This document shows positions 10,430 to 20,671 of a DNA stretch of 64,000 bases, in pieces. How positions within the stretch are numbered: the first letter of the stretch is position 1; each line of letters starts with the position of its first letter. The stretch is from Sepioteuthis lessoniana (lineage: Eukaryota > Mollusca > Cephalopoda > Myopsida > Loliginidae): the NCBI GenBank assembly GCA_963585895.1, contig OY757939.1:38341518-38405517 (forward strand), read 5' to 3'. The translations under genes were made by a program, and so were the position numbers. The notes under the pieces were generated by a model. The model did not search any database and was not told the DNA's origin. It saw nothing but the letters and a program-made list of their open reading frames with translations.

Positions 10430-10790
10430 AACCCAAAAGCAAGCAGTATGGCCACCGGTCTCCAATCTCAACAACCATTCAAGACGAACAAAACATGAAA
10501 GACATAACTAAAAAAAGCAAAGCCGTACTCAAAAGCAACGTTCTCTAATAGACTCCTACACATTGACGTATCAGGTTTGGCCAACCAGCAAAGGCTGACT
10601 AATATCAGCTTTGTACAATCTACAAGAACGTAAGATTAGATAAGAAAATATAATTTAGATATAGTAATTAAGTGGTTTGATTTCTACCTAGAAGATCTAC
10701 CAGGAACGATGAATAATAGGGATGGATGGCGGGAGAGAGAGATTGTCTGGAACTTCATGCTGTCATCGCAAGTTCATAATGATATATATA
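10430..10790 (+). pseudogene. LINE RT C-terminal relic with GA-rich end
   Basis: Reads as decayed QLYGHLPP...KTIQ.EQNMKD... (GCAGTATGGCCACCGGTCTC, AACCATTCAAGACGAACAAA). It is then interrupted by the same AAGATTAGAT...GGTTTGATTTCT segment as the copy at 7.4 kb, and resumes as EDLPGTMNNRDGWRER (10689-10740), the usual end of this LINE family. It runs out into TA/GT repeats. Multiple stops. Confidence 0.7.
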
Positions 10791-11004
10791 TATATATTTA
10801 TATTTGTGTGTGTGTGATTCAAAAAGTTGTAAGCTTCATCCAGAAAGAAGAGCCATTACGAATATGTTTGGTGTGCCAACAAACCACCACTTGTTATAAA
10901 ACTAAAAACAATAAATATTTCTATCATAATTTCTGTTCAAGTGAGGCCCATACAACGACGAAAGGTGTATGACAAATCTTAAATCTAGTTGAGGCTTAGA
11001 AAGT

Positions 11005-11280
11005 TGGTTGGTTGGTTGGTTGGTTTTTATGGCATATCAACCTTTGTAAGTTATTTAGCGCCAAATCCATTTTTATGCAAATAGTTCCATTTCAAAAAAT
11101 TCATTTTTATACATGAGTAGTCAGTTTAGTTGTCAAAAACATTTCTATTTCAAGCTATTCAGTTTAGTCAAACAGTTCTAATTCAGCCAATTTAGTTTTT
11201 ACAAGTATAGATTTTGTTTACACACAGTTAAATGTCAAAACACTTCTATCTTAAACAATTCAGTTTAGCGTAAGTACAGT
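11005..11280 (-). repeat. Element C, tail and body (left part, split by LTR-alpha)
   Basis: Tail GGTTGGTTTTTATGGCATAT ... GCGCCAAATCCATTTTTATG followed by body units (CAGTTCTAATTC, GTAAATGTCAAAAC-like) ending TAAGTACAGT, where the LTR begins. The right part resumes at 11784. Confidence 0.8.
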
Positions 11281-11783
11281 TGTAACATATTGACACTCGG
11301 CCGAGCTGTCAAATAAGAGATGCACCTGTGTAAATAACAGGTGCATCCGGTCGAAGATATCAGGGTATAACCTTGACTGTGGACGGGTTGAATTGGGTGC
11401 AGATGTGACGCCCACAGGAAACAGGTGGATGTCAAACAATTATATAACCCGGTGCCACAGACAGGTTCAGAGTTGGAGATAAGATGCTGTAGTGAGAACC
11501 AGCTCTCAGAGAGGGCTGGGCCCTCAGGACCTCGGTTGAGCAGCCCAGCAGAACGAGAAAGAAGTGCTGCGAAAGACAGAGGAACTTGGGGTCAATATGT
11601 TGCAGTCTCTCCAGTCTCCAACTCACCTCTCACACATAACCCTTTTGCAACCCTTTCGCAGCCCTTTCGATTAAAGTGTGAGAGGTATATTTTTCTAAAG
11701 AAGTTTGTTCGTTCGTCATTATTGTTGATTTTGTTTCAGCATGTACATGTGTATGGTTGTATATGTATTACGGCTATGCAACA
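11281..11783 (+). mobile_element. LTR-alpha copy 1, solo LTR with CAGT target duplication
   Basis: Starts TGTAACATATTGACACTCGG and ends GGCTATGCAACA. CAGT lies immediately on both sides, and the element C body reads continuously once the LTR is removed. Visible signals are TATA-like AATTATATAACCCGG near 11437 and ATTAAA near 11670 with a GT-rich downstream stretch. It matches 52634-53097 over its whole length on the other strand, with clear divergence. The 132-codon ORF at 11425-11823 and its antisense shadow lie inside and at its edge and are not genes. Confidence 0.85.
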
Positions 11784-12165
11784 CAGTTTCAATGTCAAAA
11801 ACAGTTCCATTTCATACAATTGAGTTTAGTATAAGTACACAGTTTTTCAAAAACATTTCTATTTCAAGCTATTCAGTTAAGTCAAACAGTTCTAATTCAA
11901 AGAATTCAGTTTGGCATAAGAACGCAGTTTAGTTCTATTTGACCCATAGATAGGACCCTATCAGGTGTTACCATTCCGGGCGAGAGTCGGCCTGGGAGCA
12001 TTGGCAATGAAAGGGGTACTCCGTATTCCCCAAAACTCCAACATCACCGGAACCTCACCATTAGATTGTTTAGGGTCATATTAGGACACTTGTTGGCGGG
12101 GGGTCTTACCTCTCAGCTGATTTGCTGTTGGTGTATTGTACAGCCCCAGCCGATTAGGCAAAGAA
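11784..12165 (-). repeat. Element C, body and head (right part)
   Basis: Continues the copy split by LTR-alpha: CAGTTTCAATGTCAAAAACA, more body units, then the head TTTGACCCATAGATAGGACC ... TGGGAGCATTGGCAATGAAA ... GGGGGTCTTACCTCTCAGC ... CAGCCCCAGCCGATTAGGC. Confidence 0.8.
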
Positions 12166-12284
12166 CTATTTGGGCGACCTCCATAAATATAAGACCCCCC
12201 CACAATAAGTGTTTTGGACGTCACATTAAACTACAGCTGATGGTGATGCTATAGCTGATAGTGAGGCCCGTTAAAAATGTTACC

Positions 12285-12309
12285 AACATATATATATATA
12301 TATATATGT

Positions 12310-12372
<63 letters not shown>

Positions 12373-12390
12373 TGTGTGTGTGTGTGTGTT
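12285..12390. repeat. Compound (TA)n-(GT)n-(GA)n-(GT)n microsatellite
   Basis: TA run, then about 36 bases of GT, a GA run and a second GT run. The minus-strand ORF with THTHTH/LSLSLS (12471-12280) is an artefact of it. Confidence 0.95.
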
Positions 12391-12564
12391 TGTATTTGAT
12401 ATTTCCTTGTAAAAAATAAATACAATTTCCGTTTGTTTTTTTTTTTTTTGTTTTTTTTGCTTTTTAGTCACTTCGTATTCATTTCAGTAATTCTAATATT
12501 GTATACCAACCGATACTGAAAACAATGATATTTTCACCTAATAAAACAGTTTTGTCAACTAGGA

Positions 12565-12990
12565 CTGCAGAATATGTCGACTGTATCCTTGCAGTGGAGT
12601 AAGACCCCTCCCCGCAATGACGGTCCTGATATGACTCTAAACCATCTCATCGAGGGGCTTTAGTCCAAGAGGTTTAGGAAATGTGGAGTAAATCTTCAGT
12701 TGCTGGGGTCACATCTATCGGTCAAATAGAACTATTCTTTCATTTATTATACTTAAAAACATTTAACACTGAGCAAACAAAAGTCGGATGTTAAAGTAAA
12801 TAATTAGTGTTTATTAGCAATTCTTGAAATCATTTAACCGTGTGCAAACAAATGAGTTCCGGTTCGTTTTAAAATTAGAACCTACGAAGTTTTTGTTTGC
12901 AAATCATACATATTTTATATATTTGATATTTGGTATTAAATAACTTACAAGTGTTGATATACACAACAAACAAAGCAACAACAAATCAAC
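12565..12990 (+). repeat. Element C, diverged copy
   Basis: Old head (ACTGCAGAATATGTCGACTG ... AGTAAGACCCCTCCCCGCAA ... CATCTATCGGTCAAATAGAA), body (AATTAGTGTTTATTAGCAAT) and a decayed tail (TTTGGTATTAAATAACTTAC ... GATATACACAAC). Confidence 0.6.
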
Positions 12991-13244
12991 AACAGAATAA
13001 AATGAAAAATTCTTTTTATTCAAAACATAAAAACCATTATCAATTCACAAAAATGTACGCCAAAAAGTAAATGAATAATTTAATTTACAAAATATAAATT
13101 GAAAGCAACCAGAAATGTTTATTTAAGAAACGGAAAAAAAAGTTGTATTCAGAAAATTATTAGAAAAATATCATGAAGAATAGTTTTTATTTATTTATTT
13201 TCAATGAAGCTCAGAATTCAATTCTCTCGCTTGAACAACCCTTT

Positions 13245-13500
13245 AGTTTAATCGGCTGGGGCTCGAGAATACGCCGACTCAATCTCTGCAGATTGTTAAG
13301 ACCCCCCCCACAATAAGTGTTTTGGACGTTACACTAAACTACAGCTGATGGTGAGGCTCCAGTACTGAAGTTTAGGAGAATGTCGAGTACCACTTCATTG
13401 CAATTACTCCCAGGTCCACTCAGACCAGGAGTTGTTGTACGATTTAGGGTCCTATCTATGGGTAAAATAGAAGTATGCGCAAGCAAATGAGGTCTAGCCC
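13245..13500 (+). repeat. Element C head, plus arm of an inverted pair
   Basis: AATCGGCTGGGGCTCGAGAA ... GACCCCCCCCACAATAAG ... GTTGTACGATTTAGGGTCC ... GGGTAAAATAGAAG. It shares unusual variants (ACGATTTAGGGTCC) with the minus copy at 13640. Confidence 0.75.
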
Positions 13501-13525
13501 GTTAAAAATGTTACCAACAAACTTC

Positions 13526-13527
<2 letters not shown>

Positions 13528-13601
<74 letters not shown>
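13528..13601. repeat. (TA)n, about 36 repeats, between inverted C heads
   Basis: Uninterrupted TA tract between plus and minus element C heads. Confidence 0.97.
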
Positions 13602-13605
<4 letters not shown>

Positions 13606-13639
13606 AAATGGTTTCAAGTATAGTAAATGTCAAAACATT

Positions 13640-13862
13640 CTATTTGACCCATAGATAGGACTCTAAATCGTACAACCACTCCTGGTCTGAATGGACCCGG
13701 GAGTAATGGCAAGAAGAGGTCCTCGACATTCTCCCAAGCTTCAGTACTGGAGCCTCGCCATCAAACTAATGTTACCCTCAGGACATTCGTTTGCGGGATG
13801 GTCTTACCCCTCAGCAGAGATGCAGTTGGTGTATTCTATAGCCCCCAACCGACTGGGCTGGA
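13640..13862 (-). repeat. Element C head, minus arm of an inverted pair
   Basis: CTATTTGACCCATAGATAGG ... AATCGTACAACCACTCCTGG ... GGATGGTCTTACCCCTCAGC ... GCCCCCAACCGACTGGGC. Mirror image of the head at 13245-13500. Confidence 0.75.
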
Positions 13863-13895
13863 TTTCCATAGAGATATAGATATCAAGAGACTGCA

Positions 13896-13930
13896 ATAGA
13901 TAGATAGATAGATAGATAAGAACATGACTG

Positions 13931-13981
<51 letters not shown>
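13896..13981. repeat. (GATA)n microsatellite
   Basis: Two GATA blocks separated by AAGAACATGACTGA. Confidence 0.95.
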
Positions 13982-13982
<1 letters not shown>

Positions 13983-14527
13983 TCTAAAATAGTATTTGTA
14001 TAATCACATAGAGTCTCGTAGATTTTAAAATATCTAATCAGGAGGGAAAAAAACTTTAAGTAAAACTAACTTCATTATACAATCACATCATTCGACGCCA
14101 ATTTGGTATTGGCAAATAGAGAAGCCTTAATCAAATAAGTGATGGTGGGGTGTGGAGAAACTGGTGCTGTCAATTTAAAAAACCTGACGTGGGGAATAAA
14201 AATCTACATCAGCCTCACAGGTTTTTGTCTGAGTGTTTCATATGCAACATATAACCACTTATATTTAATGTTTCTCTACACTATCGGCATTTGTTTATTA
14301 AACGTTTATTTTGGTCATCCTTAGATAGGTTTATTGTTAAAGATAACTAACCCAGTCAAAAGAAGATTTTTAAGTAATATTTAATCATTCACTGGACAAT
14401 AATCTTTTTCTGCTGAGGTAAAAGTGTGCGTTTTAGATTAAATCGAACATGCTGATTCCTAATCTATTCTCAGAGGAAATTAAGCAGATTAGGAATATGT
14501 ATCTCTAATACTACAATAATAAAATAA
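13982..14527. other. AT-rich stretch without a gene
   Basis: Contains a 61-codon ORF (14139-14324, MMVGCGETGAVN...) with no recognisable motif. Not called a gene. Confidence 0.4.
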
Positions 14528-14559
14528 TCTATATATATATATATATATGTGTATATATT

Positions 14560-14609
<50 letters not shown>

Positions 14610-14691
14610 GAAAAGGTATTCAGATGATATGTGTATATATATGTGTGTGCATGCGAGTGTGAGTACAAATATGGAAAAAATAAGGTTTTTA

Positions 14692-14768
<77 letters not shown>
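14528..14768. repeat. Compound TA/GT microsatellites
   Basis: TA (14530-14578) then GT (14579-14607), and again TA (14692-14732) then GT (14740-14767). The overlapping ORFs (14489-14947 minus, 14581-14862 plus) are TYTYTY/IYIYIY/CVCVCV artefacts. Confidence 0.95.
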
Positions 14769-15044
14769 GAGATACTCAGTGTGTACTTGTTATCAGTACA
14801 CAGAATGTCATAATTTTCTAAAAAGAAAATTCCCAGCAAAAATAGGAAAATTGAAATCCTAATTTGAGTTTCGTCCTTTGCCAATGACTCTTTGCTACAA
14901 CTAAGGGACATTTGACAACAATAATCAAGTAAAATAATCACTTCCAATGGGTGTCTAAGCCTTTAAGTTTCATTTGAATTTGTCTTAATGATAAAAAATG
15001 TTTCAGTTTTTTCACTATTTGTCCGATACTATATATATTGAGTG

Positions 15045-15292
15045 TAGAGTGTTCGCCAATGGTAAGGTAGACCAGGGTTCAATCCCAGATTGTCATACCA
15101 TTTTTTTGAGTCTAAAAAATTGCACTTGATGCTGAGCTGCTTCCCACTAAGCATTATAAGTTACGGATCAAGGGTAATTTGAGGCAAATCAGGGAACGGA
15201 GTAGCGCTCTCCCCAACACCTCGGTGTAGTAGCTAATGAAAAGGGAGTCTTCGGGTCACCCTCTGCTATGGTCCCCAACTTTACTTTTTACT
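15045..15292 (+). repeat. SINE-B, 5' end missing
   Basis: AGAGTGTTCGCCAATGGTAA, GTTCAATCCCAGATTG, CACTAAGCATTATAAGTTAC, CCAACACCTCGGTGTAGTAG, CCCCAACTTTACTTTTTAC. Confidence 0.8.
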
Positions 15293-15414
15293 TTTATCAA
15301 CAAATGTATTAAGACAGAAATATTTCTTTCATTTTATTTATTTGTTTGTTCTCAACCTTGGATCATCGCTAGAAAAAAAAAATTGCGTAAGAACAAAACT
15401 GAATCTAAATATAA

Positions 15415-15505
15415 GGCTCCAGTTCTGTTGATCTGTGGTGAGTGGAATACTCCTTAATTACTGCCAGATTTACTGGGAGCCAAGTGGAAGTACCTATCAC
15501 GGTTT
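15415..15505 (+). repeat. Element C head fragment
   Basis: AAGGCTCCAGTTCTGTTGAT ... GGAATACTCCTTAATTACTG ... GGAAGTACCTATCAC. A diverged variant like that at 16165. Confidence 0.45.
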
Positions 15506-15704
15506 CCTTTTAATTATGATTTATTCTCAATTACCTGGTGCATCCTTCGTATTTTCCTTCATGTGAATTTTCGTTTTCATTTTAGGTCGACAAGCGTTAA
15601 GTCTTTTATTTACTATACACATTATTTCCATCTCATGATATTCCTTTCATTTACCCTTCTTTTTACTGCATAAAGCTCTGCTTAGTAGTTTAAACGGGGA
15701 GTGT

Positions 15705-15815
15705 ATTAGATAGATAGATAGATAATGAGCCGACCAAGACAGCTATATATATATATATATATATATGAACAGATAAATAGATAGATAATGAGCAGACCGA
15801 GACAGCTATGAACAG

Positions 15816-15890
<75 letters not shown>
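15705..15890. repeat. (GATA)n and (TA)n cluster
   Basis: GATA blocks around 15709-15725 and 15777-15788 flank two similar AATGAGC(C/A)GACC-AGACAGCTAT segments, followed by TA runs at about 15820-15850 and 15853-15889. The unit AATGAGCAGACCGAGACAGC is therefore present twice. Confidence 0.9.
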
Positions 15891-15891
<1 letters not shown>

Positions 15892-16164
15892 TTCAAGGTA
15901 GACACTATCTTACGAATCTTATAAAAAAACACAGATTGAAACCTTGTTTGACCCTCATTCATGTATCTCCCTAGCGATTCTCGTATTATATGATTTCTGA
16001 TAACGTTTCGGTTGGAAATCTTCATCTCTCATTGAATACGCATGGAAAAATCATTTTAATAAAAAAAACTTCAAATTCCAAAAGAGAAAAGAAAACCTTT
16101 AGTATCTGAAACTTGCTGGTTTACTAGGTATACTTGAGTAAAAATGTCAAGTGTTGGATCGAAG

Positions 16165-16400
16165 CTCACCATGTTGGTGGGGCTTACAGTACACTGTCTG
16201 TATCTTCTGTTGAGGGCCAAGACCCGTTCCCAAAAAAGGGTCACCCTTGGTATAGTACAAACTATATCTAGTCTGAGGCTCCTGTTCTGGTTATTTGGGG
16301 AATGTAGACAACTCCTTAATTGCTATTACTCCCAGGTCAACCCTCACTCGTAATGGTATTGCCTGCTTGAATCCAATTTATGGATCAAATAGATTTGTAT
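16165..16400 (+). repeat. Element C head, diverged variant
   Basis: GGTGGGGCTTACAGTACACT ... CTTCTGTTGAGGGCCAAGAC ... ACTCCTTAATTGCTATTACT ... TTTATGGATCAAATAGATTT. Confidence 0.55.
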
Positions 16401-16739
16401 CAAAAGTATTATTATTCGTTTAGACGTTGAGCAAAAAAAAAAACCTCTTAAACAATTACATTGAATATATTAATATGAATGCACAATGAATACGATTTCC
16501 TAACCTCTAATTTAAACCTAGACAGGTTAACATGCCGTGAAAATCACTTATCTAGTTCGTTGCTGGTTATCAAGCACAGGTCAATAAAAAGAATCATAAA
16601 ATTGTTACAAACAATAATTGGTATTATAAATAATTCAAATAAGAATATTCGACAATACGAAATTTAACTTAAAAGTTACGAGACTGGGTGACCTGTGGGT
16701 TAAAAAAGGTTAGGCGTTACCCTCTAACATGATATCTAG

Positions 16740-17220
16740 GACGTATATCATCATCATCACCATCATCATGTTGCGCTATCAGCACGGATATCCCTGAACC
16801 TCTCTCGCCACCCCTCCCTATCGTCCATTGCTTCCAGCAGGTCCTTTGGGCAACATCCCATATCGGTACAGAGCTGCTGTATGTAGGTTCGTGCTGGACG
16901 TCCTGCCTTTGCTCGTCCTTGTGAAGGGGTCCATAGGAGTATGTCACTTATGAGCTCGTCCCTGCTTCTCCAGCAGTGTCCTGCATGTTTGGTTCGTCAA
17001 ATTTTGATAGCTTTCGTGACGGGTGGTAGGTGGCCGTACAGCTGCTGCTTTGTTGGGTGCAGCCTCCAGGACTTGTTCAATATTGCTCGCAGCATTTTTG
17101 TGTTGTTGCCGCCAAGCTTTTTCTCCATACGTTTAGTTAGCGTCCATGTAGTGCATCCATATAGCAGTATCGACACGACCGCTGCTTGGAAGAAACTGCC
17201 ATTCTGGATGAAATATCAGA
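16740..17220 (-). pseudogene. LINE reverse transcriptase, C-terminal segment
   Basis: The minus strand reads as one frame from about 17215: NGSFFQAAVVSILLYGCTTW, then KRMEKKL, LNKSWRLHPTKQQLYGHLPP, a stop in ..KAIKI*RTKHAGHC, DELISDILLWTPSQGRAKAG, RPARTYIQQLC and EAMDDREGWRERFRDI. It then ends in a GATGAT-type simple tail. This is the conserved end of a non-LTR retrotransposon polymerase; the GRPARTYIQQLC...DR.GWRER end resembles RTE-like clades. One in-frame stop over ~155 codons. The rest of the RT is absent, as expected for a 5'-truncated insertion. The shadow ORFs at 16941-17264 (plus) and 16947-16717 (minus) are other frames. Confidence 0.85.
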
Positions 17221-17382
17221 AAAGGCATAAATCCATCTCTTTTTTTCCTGCTACAGTTAAATAGTCAGGCAAGCTGATTTCTCTCGCCTTGTTGTTAGGC
17301 GAAACGGTCTCGTTGAAGAGATTATGGGATTTACACTCCTATATTTCAAAATGACCGTGATAACACTTGTTACGAAACAAAG

Positions 17383-17562
17383 ATGGTGGACGTCGGTGAA
17401 CTAATCAGTCTCGAGAACCTATTGGTCAGGAAAGTCACGTTATTTGTGCTCACAACTACGTCCGGACCTTTGATTTTATCCCGCGCATTTGGAGCCGACC
17501 ACATAACAAGGATTGCCTATATGTACTCTCGTCTTCCAAGAACTCACTCTCTCACATTTTGA
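17383..17562 (+). CDS. Small ORF of unknown status, 59 codons
   Basis: ATG in AAAGATGGTGGACG, a context resembling a YY1/start-site motif. It encodes MVDVGELISLENLLVRKVTL through to ...THSLTF and stops at 17560. The middle is hydrophobic (VTLFVLTTTSGPLILSR). The surrounding 17.27-17.56 kb is more GC-rich than average. I recognise no family. It could be a first exon, part of an old LTR, or chance. Confidence 0.2.
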   Translation: MVDVGELISLENLLVRKVTLFVLTTTSGPLILSRAFGADHITRIAYMYSRLPRTHSLTF

Positions 17563-17575
17563 CTTCCAGAGACAG

Positions 17576-17577
17576 CA

Positions 17578-17631
<54 letters not shown>
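17576..17631. repeat. (CT)n-(CA)n microsatellite
   Basis: CT run directly followed by a CA run. The ORFs 17559-17843 (plus) and 17773-17552 (minus) read through it as LSLSLS/HTHTHT and CVCVCV/ERERER. Confidence 0.95.
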
Positions 17632-17632
<1 letters not shown>

Positions 17633-17844
17633 CATTTCAACTTCCAGAAACAGCTTGACCTTGCCAGTTAATAAGACACAACTCAATACGCGTAACATGG
17701 GTGCATATACATTCTGTGACCTTTTTCTTTCCTGTTCTGCTTTTTCGGCTAGACTTGTTCCAGTCTCGAGCATGGCCTCAGATATTTCGTCAAATCCCGA
17801 AAGAAAAAAACAACCAACTCGAGAGAAGACACCTTCCTCCTAGA

Positions 17845-18700
17845 ATACATTGCTATATTTCTGTATATTGAAATACTTAGTCAACATACATTTTATAGTC
17901 TACAGGACACTTTTAATATTTAGTCTTTCACCATTATATTCTCGTTTGTTAAATACACACACGTACGCACAGAGAGGAATATTTAACAGACTATATTAGA
18001 ATATTCGTAATGTTTTGTAATGTTTCCTTTTTATGTATTTGTTGATGTATGAATTTGTTTTTATTTGTACTGCTTTGTTTTGAAAGTTCTTTTGTCTGCA
18101 TCGATTTACATCGTTGACTTCGTTTGCTTTTCAATAATGAGCCAACATAAATTCTGGGAGTAAAATATCTACCAAACAAGATAATTCTTAATTCAAAATG
18201 GAGGGGTTAGAACTAGCACCCACTCCCCATAAAACTTTATTGTCACTAAAACATCTGTAGCAATGGTGACGTGGAATTACTAAGGTGTCTCTATTTGATC
18301 AAGGAATTAACAGGATCATAGAACAAAAATGTTAGACTAATGGTAACGAGACGCCGTTGTATTCCTATTGTAACACGAATAGATGGATTGTGGTCTCGAA
18401 GCGAACGAACAACAAATGCGTTATTACGTTCAATTTCGGACTAATACTAATGGAAAAAATATATACCCCTTTTTCTTGGGCGTATTTTTCTACACCCATT
18501 GAAGTTTTTTATTTTTTCATGTTTTTTTAGCGAGGAGTGGTATTACCTCCTCGTTATATTAGAAGGAAAATAAAGGGAGAGAAAGAAGATGCCGTAAGGT
18601 TTTCAAGAAGGTTTAATGGCAGCCAGTGTAAAGGGTACTCTTATACTGCAAGTCTCGTAGGAAAGAAGGAAGGAAGGAAATAGTTATTGAGTTGAGAAGG
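17845..18700. other. Unannotated AT-rich stretch
   Basis: The 62-codon minus ORF (18179-17991) has no recognisable motif. No repeat was identified apart from a short GAAGGAAGGAAGG run at 18662-18678. Confidence 0.4.
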
Positions 18701-18714
18701 AATTATAACAGCTT

Positions 18715-18975
18715 AATGCCTGAGCGGAATGTGCGTCCCTACCGTCAAGGCAATGCTGAATGTATGAGAGGAATATGCATCGCTATAGACATAGCAAAAG
18801 TCGTGTTTGCTTTTTAAGGACAAGAAGGATGTAGTCACCCATAAATGTGTGGTCCTGGTTGCTGTAGGAGAGAGGCATGAAGGTCTCCAGAAAAGGTTGC
18901 CCAGGAATGAAGTAGCTGGATGTCTGAGCAGAATTGCGCGTCGCGGTAGACATAGCAAAAGTTAGAGGCGACATA
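18715..18975 (-). repeat. Thrice-repeated motif with overlapping short ORFs
   Basis: The block (G/A)AGCGGAAT-TGCGTC(C/G)CTA..G(A)CATAGCAAAAGT appears near 18719 (partial), 18764 and 18921. Two minus ORFs cover it: 18974-18783 (63 codons, FAMSTATRNSAQTSSYFIPG ...) and 18958-18713 (81 codons, another frame). The repeat explains the similar ends. The middle peptide (GQPFLETFMPLSYSNQDHTF) looks protein-like, but I cannot assign it. Confidence 0.4.
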
Positions 18976-19810
18976 AAACTGTTTCTGTAAGTTACGGATT
19001 ACATGCATCTAATTCATGTTCAACTGGAAACCCTTGGTCTAAGAGGGTAAACTTAAAAGGTCCATAAATTAGACGGCTTTCCTCGTGGTGTTGTGATTCT
19101 GCTGCTATGAAGGGAGCGGACAGAAAGTAGGTCCGTCCTGCTTGAAAGGTTCTGAGGAAGAGATAGTTTGGCGGGCTTTCACCATTTTTATGTTGCCCGG
19201 TAAAATGGTCATCCTCATTGGGTGAAAATATGCGACGACCATAATGGTCAAATTAATTTATGCGCCAAACAAAAATACGAAGTTCTTTCTGCTACAGTTT
19301 CTATTTACACTTCCTCTTTTTTAGGTCCTTCAGCTATGAACACTAATGAACGAATAGATCTGAAATTTTTAGTCTGGTTCCGGAAAACTCCTTCACAGGC
19401 ATTTTGAACACTTCAATAAAACCGACTATTTGAACTTATCAATCTATTAACAAAATACATTTTGCCTAGACCTGGGCTTCACAAACTTTTTACTTGTAAC
19501 CAAATTTAATTTCCATTTACCCACGAAAAAATTAATTAAACATGACCAATATTATTTCTCTCTCTCTCTCTCTCTCTCTCTCAGTTGATCAGTCTATCAG
19601 TCTGTCTGGTAGTTCATATCAAGTTAAACCTTTAAGTAGAGATCCTCAAAAAGAGATGCATTATTTGTAACCAAAATTTGATTTCTATTCACCCCAAAAT
19701 AAAATTAATTGAATATCGACGCCATCTTTCTAAGTTTCAATGGACGCCATGATGATAAGGGTTGATTTTTTTTAAATATTTTCAATTTCAAGATTAGAAT
19801 TTTTACAAAA
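18976..19810. other. Unannotated stretch with a (CT)n run
   Basis: CT run at 19555-19582. A 61-codon ORF at 19222-19407 has no recognisable motif. AACCAAATTTAATTTCCATTTACCC near 19500 recurs in diverged form near 19670. Confidence 0.4.
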
Positions 19811-19814
19811 CACA

Positions 19815-20125
19815 ACAGGACACATAGCGTAACGGTTATAGGCGTTGGTTCCCTAAGCTTTGTAAGTGGAAGTTTCAGGTTCAATCCTGACTGCAGGCAA
19901 GTAACAATACAGGAATACTTAACACTTATACTCAGTTATTGTTAACGGAATCAGAGCAAGCGACCTCCATGGATTCAGTAAAGGACGTAGTTCGAAGTTC
20001 CATGTAGGCTCCCGAGTTCGACAAGAAACACCTGGAGAAGTCCGGGGGACACCTCGGTCAAATCGTTGTGTATATAAAGATGAAGACAATAGTCCTAAAA
20101 CCATGAATAATAAAAGAACAAAAAA
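19815..20125 (+). repeat. SINE-H, full-length
   Basis: The head contains ACGGTTATAGGCGTTGGTTC and a B-box-like CAGGTTCAATCCTGAC. The body contains AAGTAACAATACAGGAATAC and AGTTCGAAGTTCCATGTAGG. The end contains ACACCTGGAGAAGTCCGG and GATGAAGACAATAGTCC. It aligns with 20672-20945. Confidence 0.75.
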
Positions 20126-20309
20126 GCTATTATAAATGGAAAATTGATTCATATAAGACCCACATGAACAATACTAAAACTGATTTAACAAGTGAAAATC
20201 TGGATCTCTTCCGCCAGACCGTGATTTTTCGTTAATAATTTAATTGTTATCTTATAAAATTAAAAATCTGTTACCATAGATGAGAAGTTGTCTAAATTTC
20301 TGAGACGAA

Positions 20310-20655
20310 GCTTTATGATTTTTATCATTAAGAGTTTTCGGACGATTGTCTTCATCTTTATTGTTATTTCCACAACGTAGTCAGGTTTGGTTTGGTTTGG
20401 TTTCTTTGTTTAATGGCATATCAACTATTTTTAGGTTATTTAAAGCCGAAGCCATTCTCCTAGAAGAACAGTAGTGGTACTATTTAACCCATAGCTGGGA
20501 GGATAAGGGGGTTCATACCTTTCCCAAGGGTTTTTGTGCGAAAGTGAACGTAATAGCGCGACTGGAGTACGAACTCGCGTACTACGATTCCGCAGTCCAT
20601 CGCTTTAACCATTACACCACGAGGACACCCCCGTAGTCAGGATTAAACCTGCAAC
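20310..20655 (-). repeat. SINE-H remnant, minus, split by SINE-A
   Basis: The 3' end (GATTTTTATCATTAAGAG ... CTTCATCTTTATTGTTATT) lies at 20310-20380. A head piece (TAGTCAGGATTAAACCTGCA) lies at 20634-20655. Most of the body was lost before SINE-A inserted. Confidence 0.65.
20386..20632 (-). repeat. SINE-A with 9-bp target duplication
   Basis: Full minus copy starting with TTTGGTTTGG repeats and ending GGACACCCCC. GTAGTCAGG flanks it on both sides (20377-20385 and 20633-20641), inside a SINE-H remnant. Confidence 0.9.
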
Positions 20656-20671
20656 CACAAGATGATTGTCT

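Noticed and set aside
11425-11823. 132-codon ORF as a possible gene
   Set aside because: Lies almost wholly within solo LTR-alpha. The homologous LTR at 52.6-53.1 kb does not keep the frame.
14489-14947. 152-codon minus ORF rich in THTHTH and IYIYIY
   Set aside because: Translation of (GT)n and (TA)n tracts. The same applies to ORFs near 10.1, 12.3, 15.8, 33.9, 38.2, 44.3, 46.8 and 48.7 kb.
16717-16947. 76-codon minus ORF and 107-codon plus ORF (16941-17264) as separate genes
   Set aside because: Both are alternative frames of the LINE C-terminal segment at 16740-17220.
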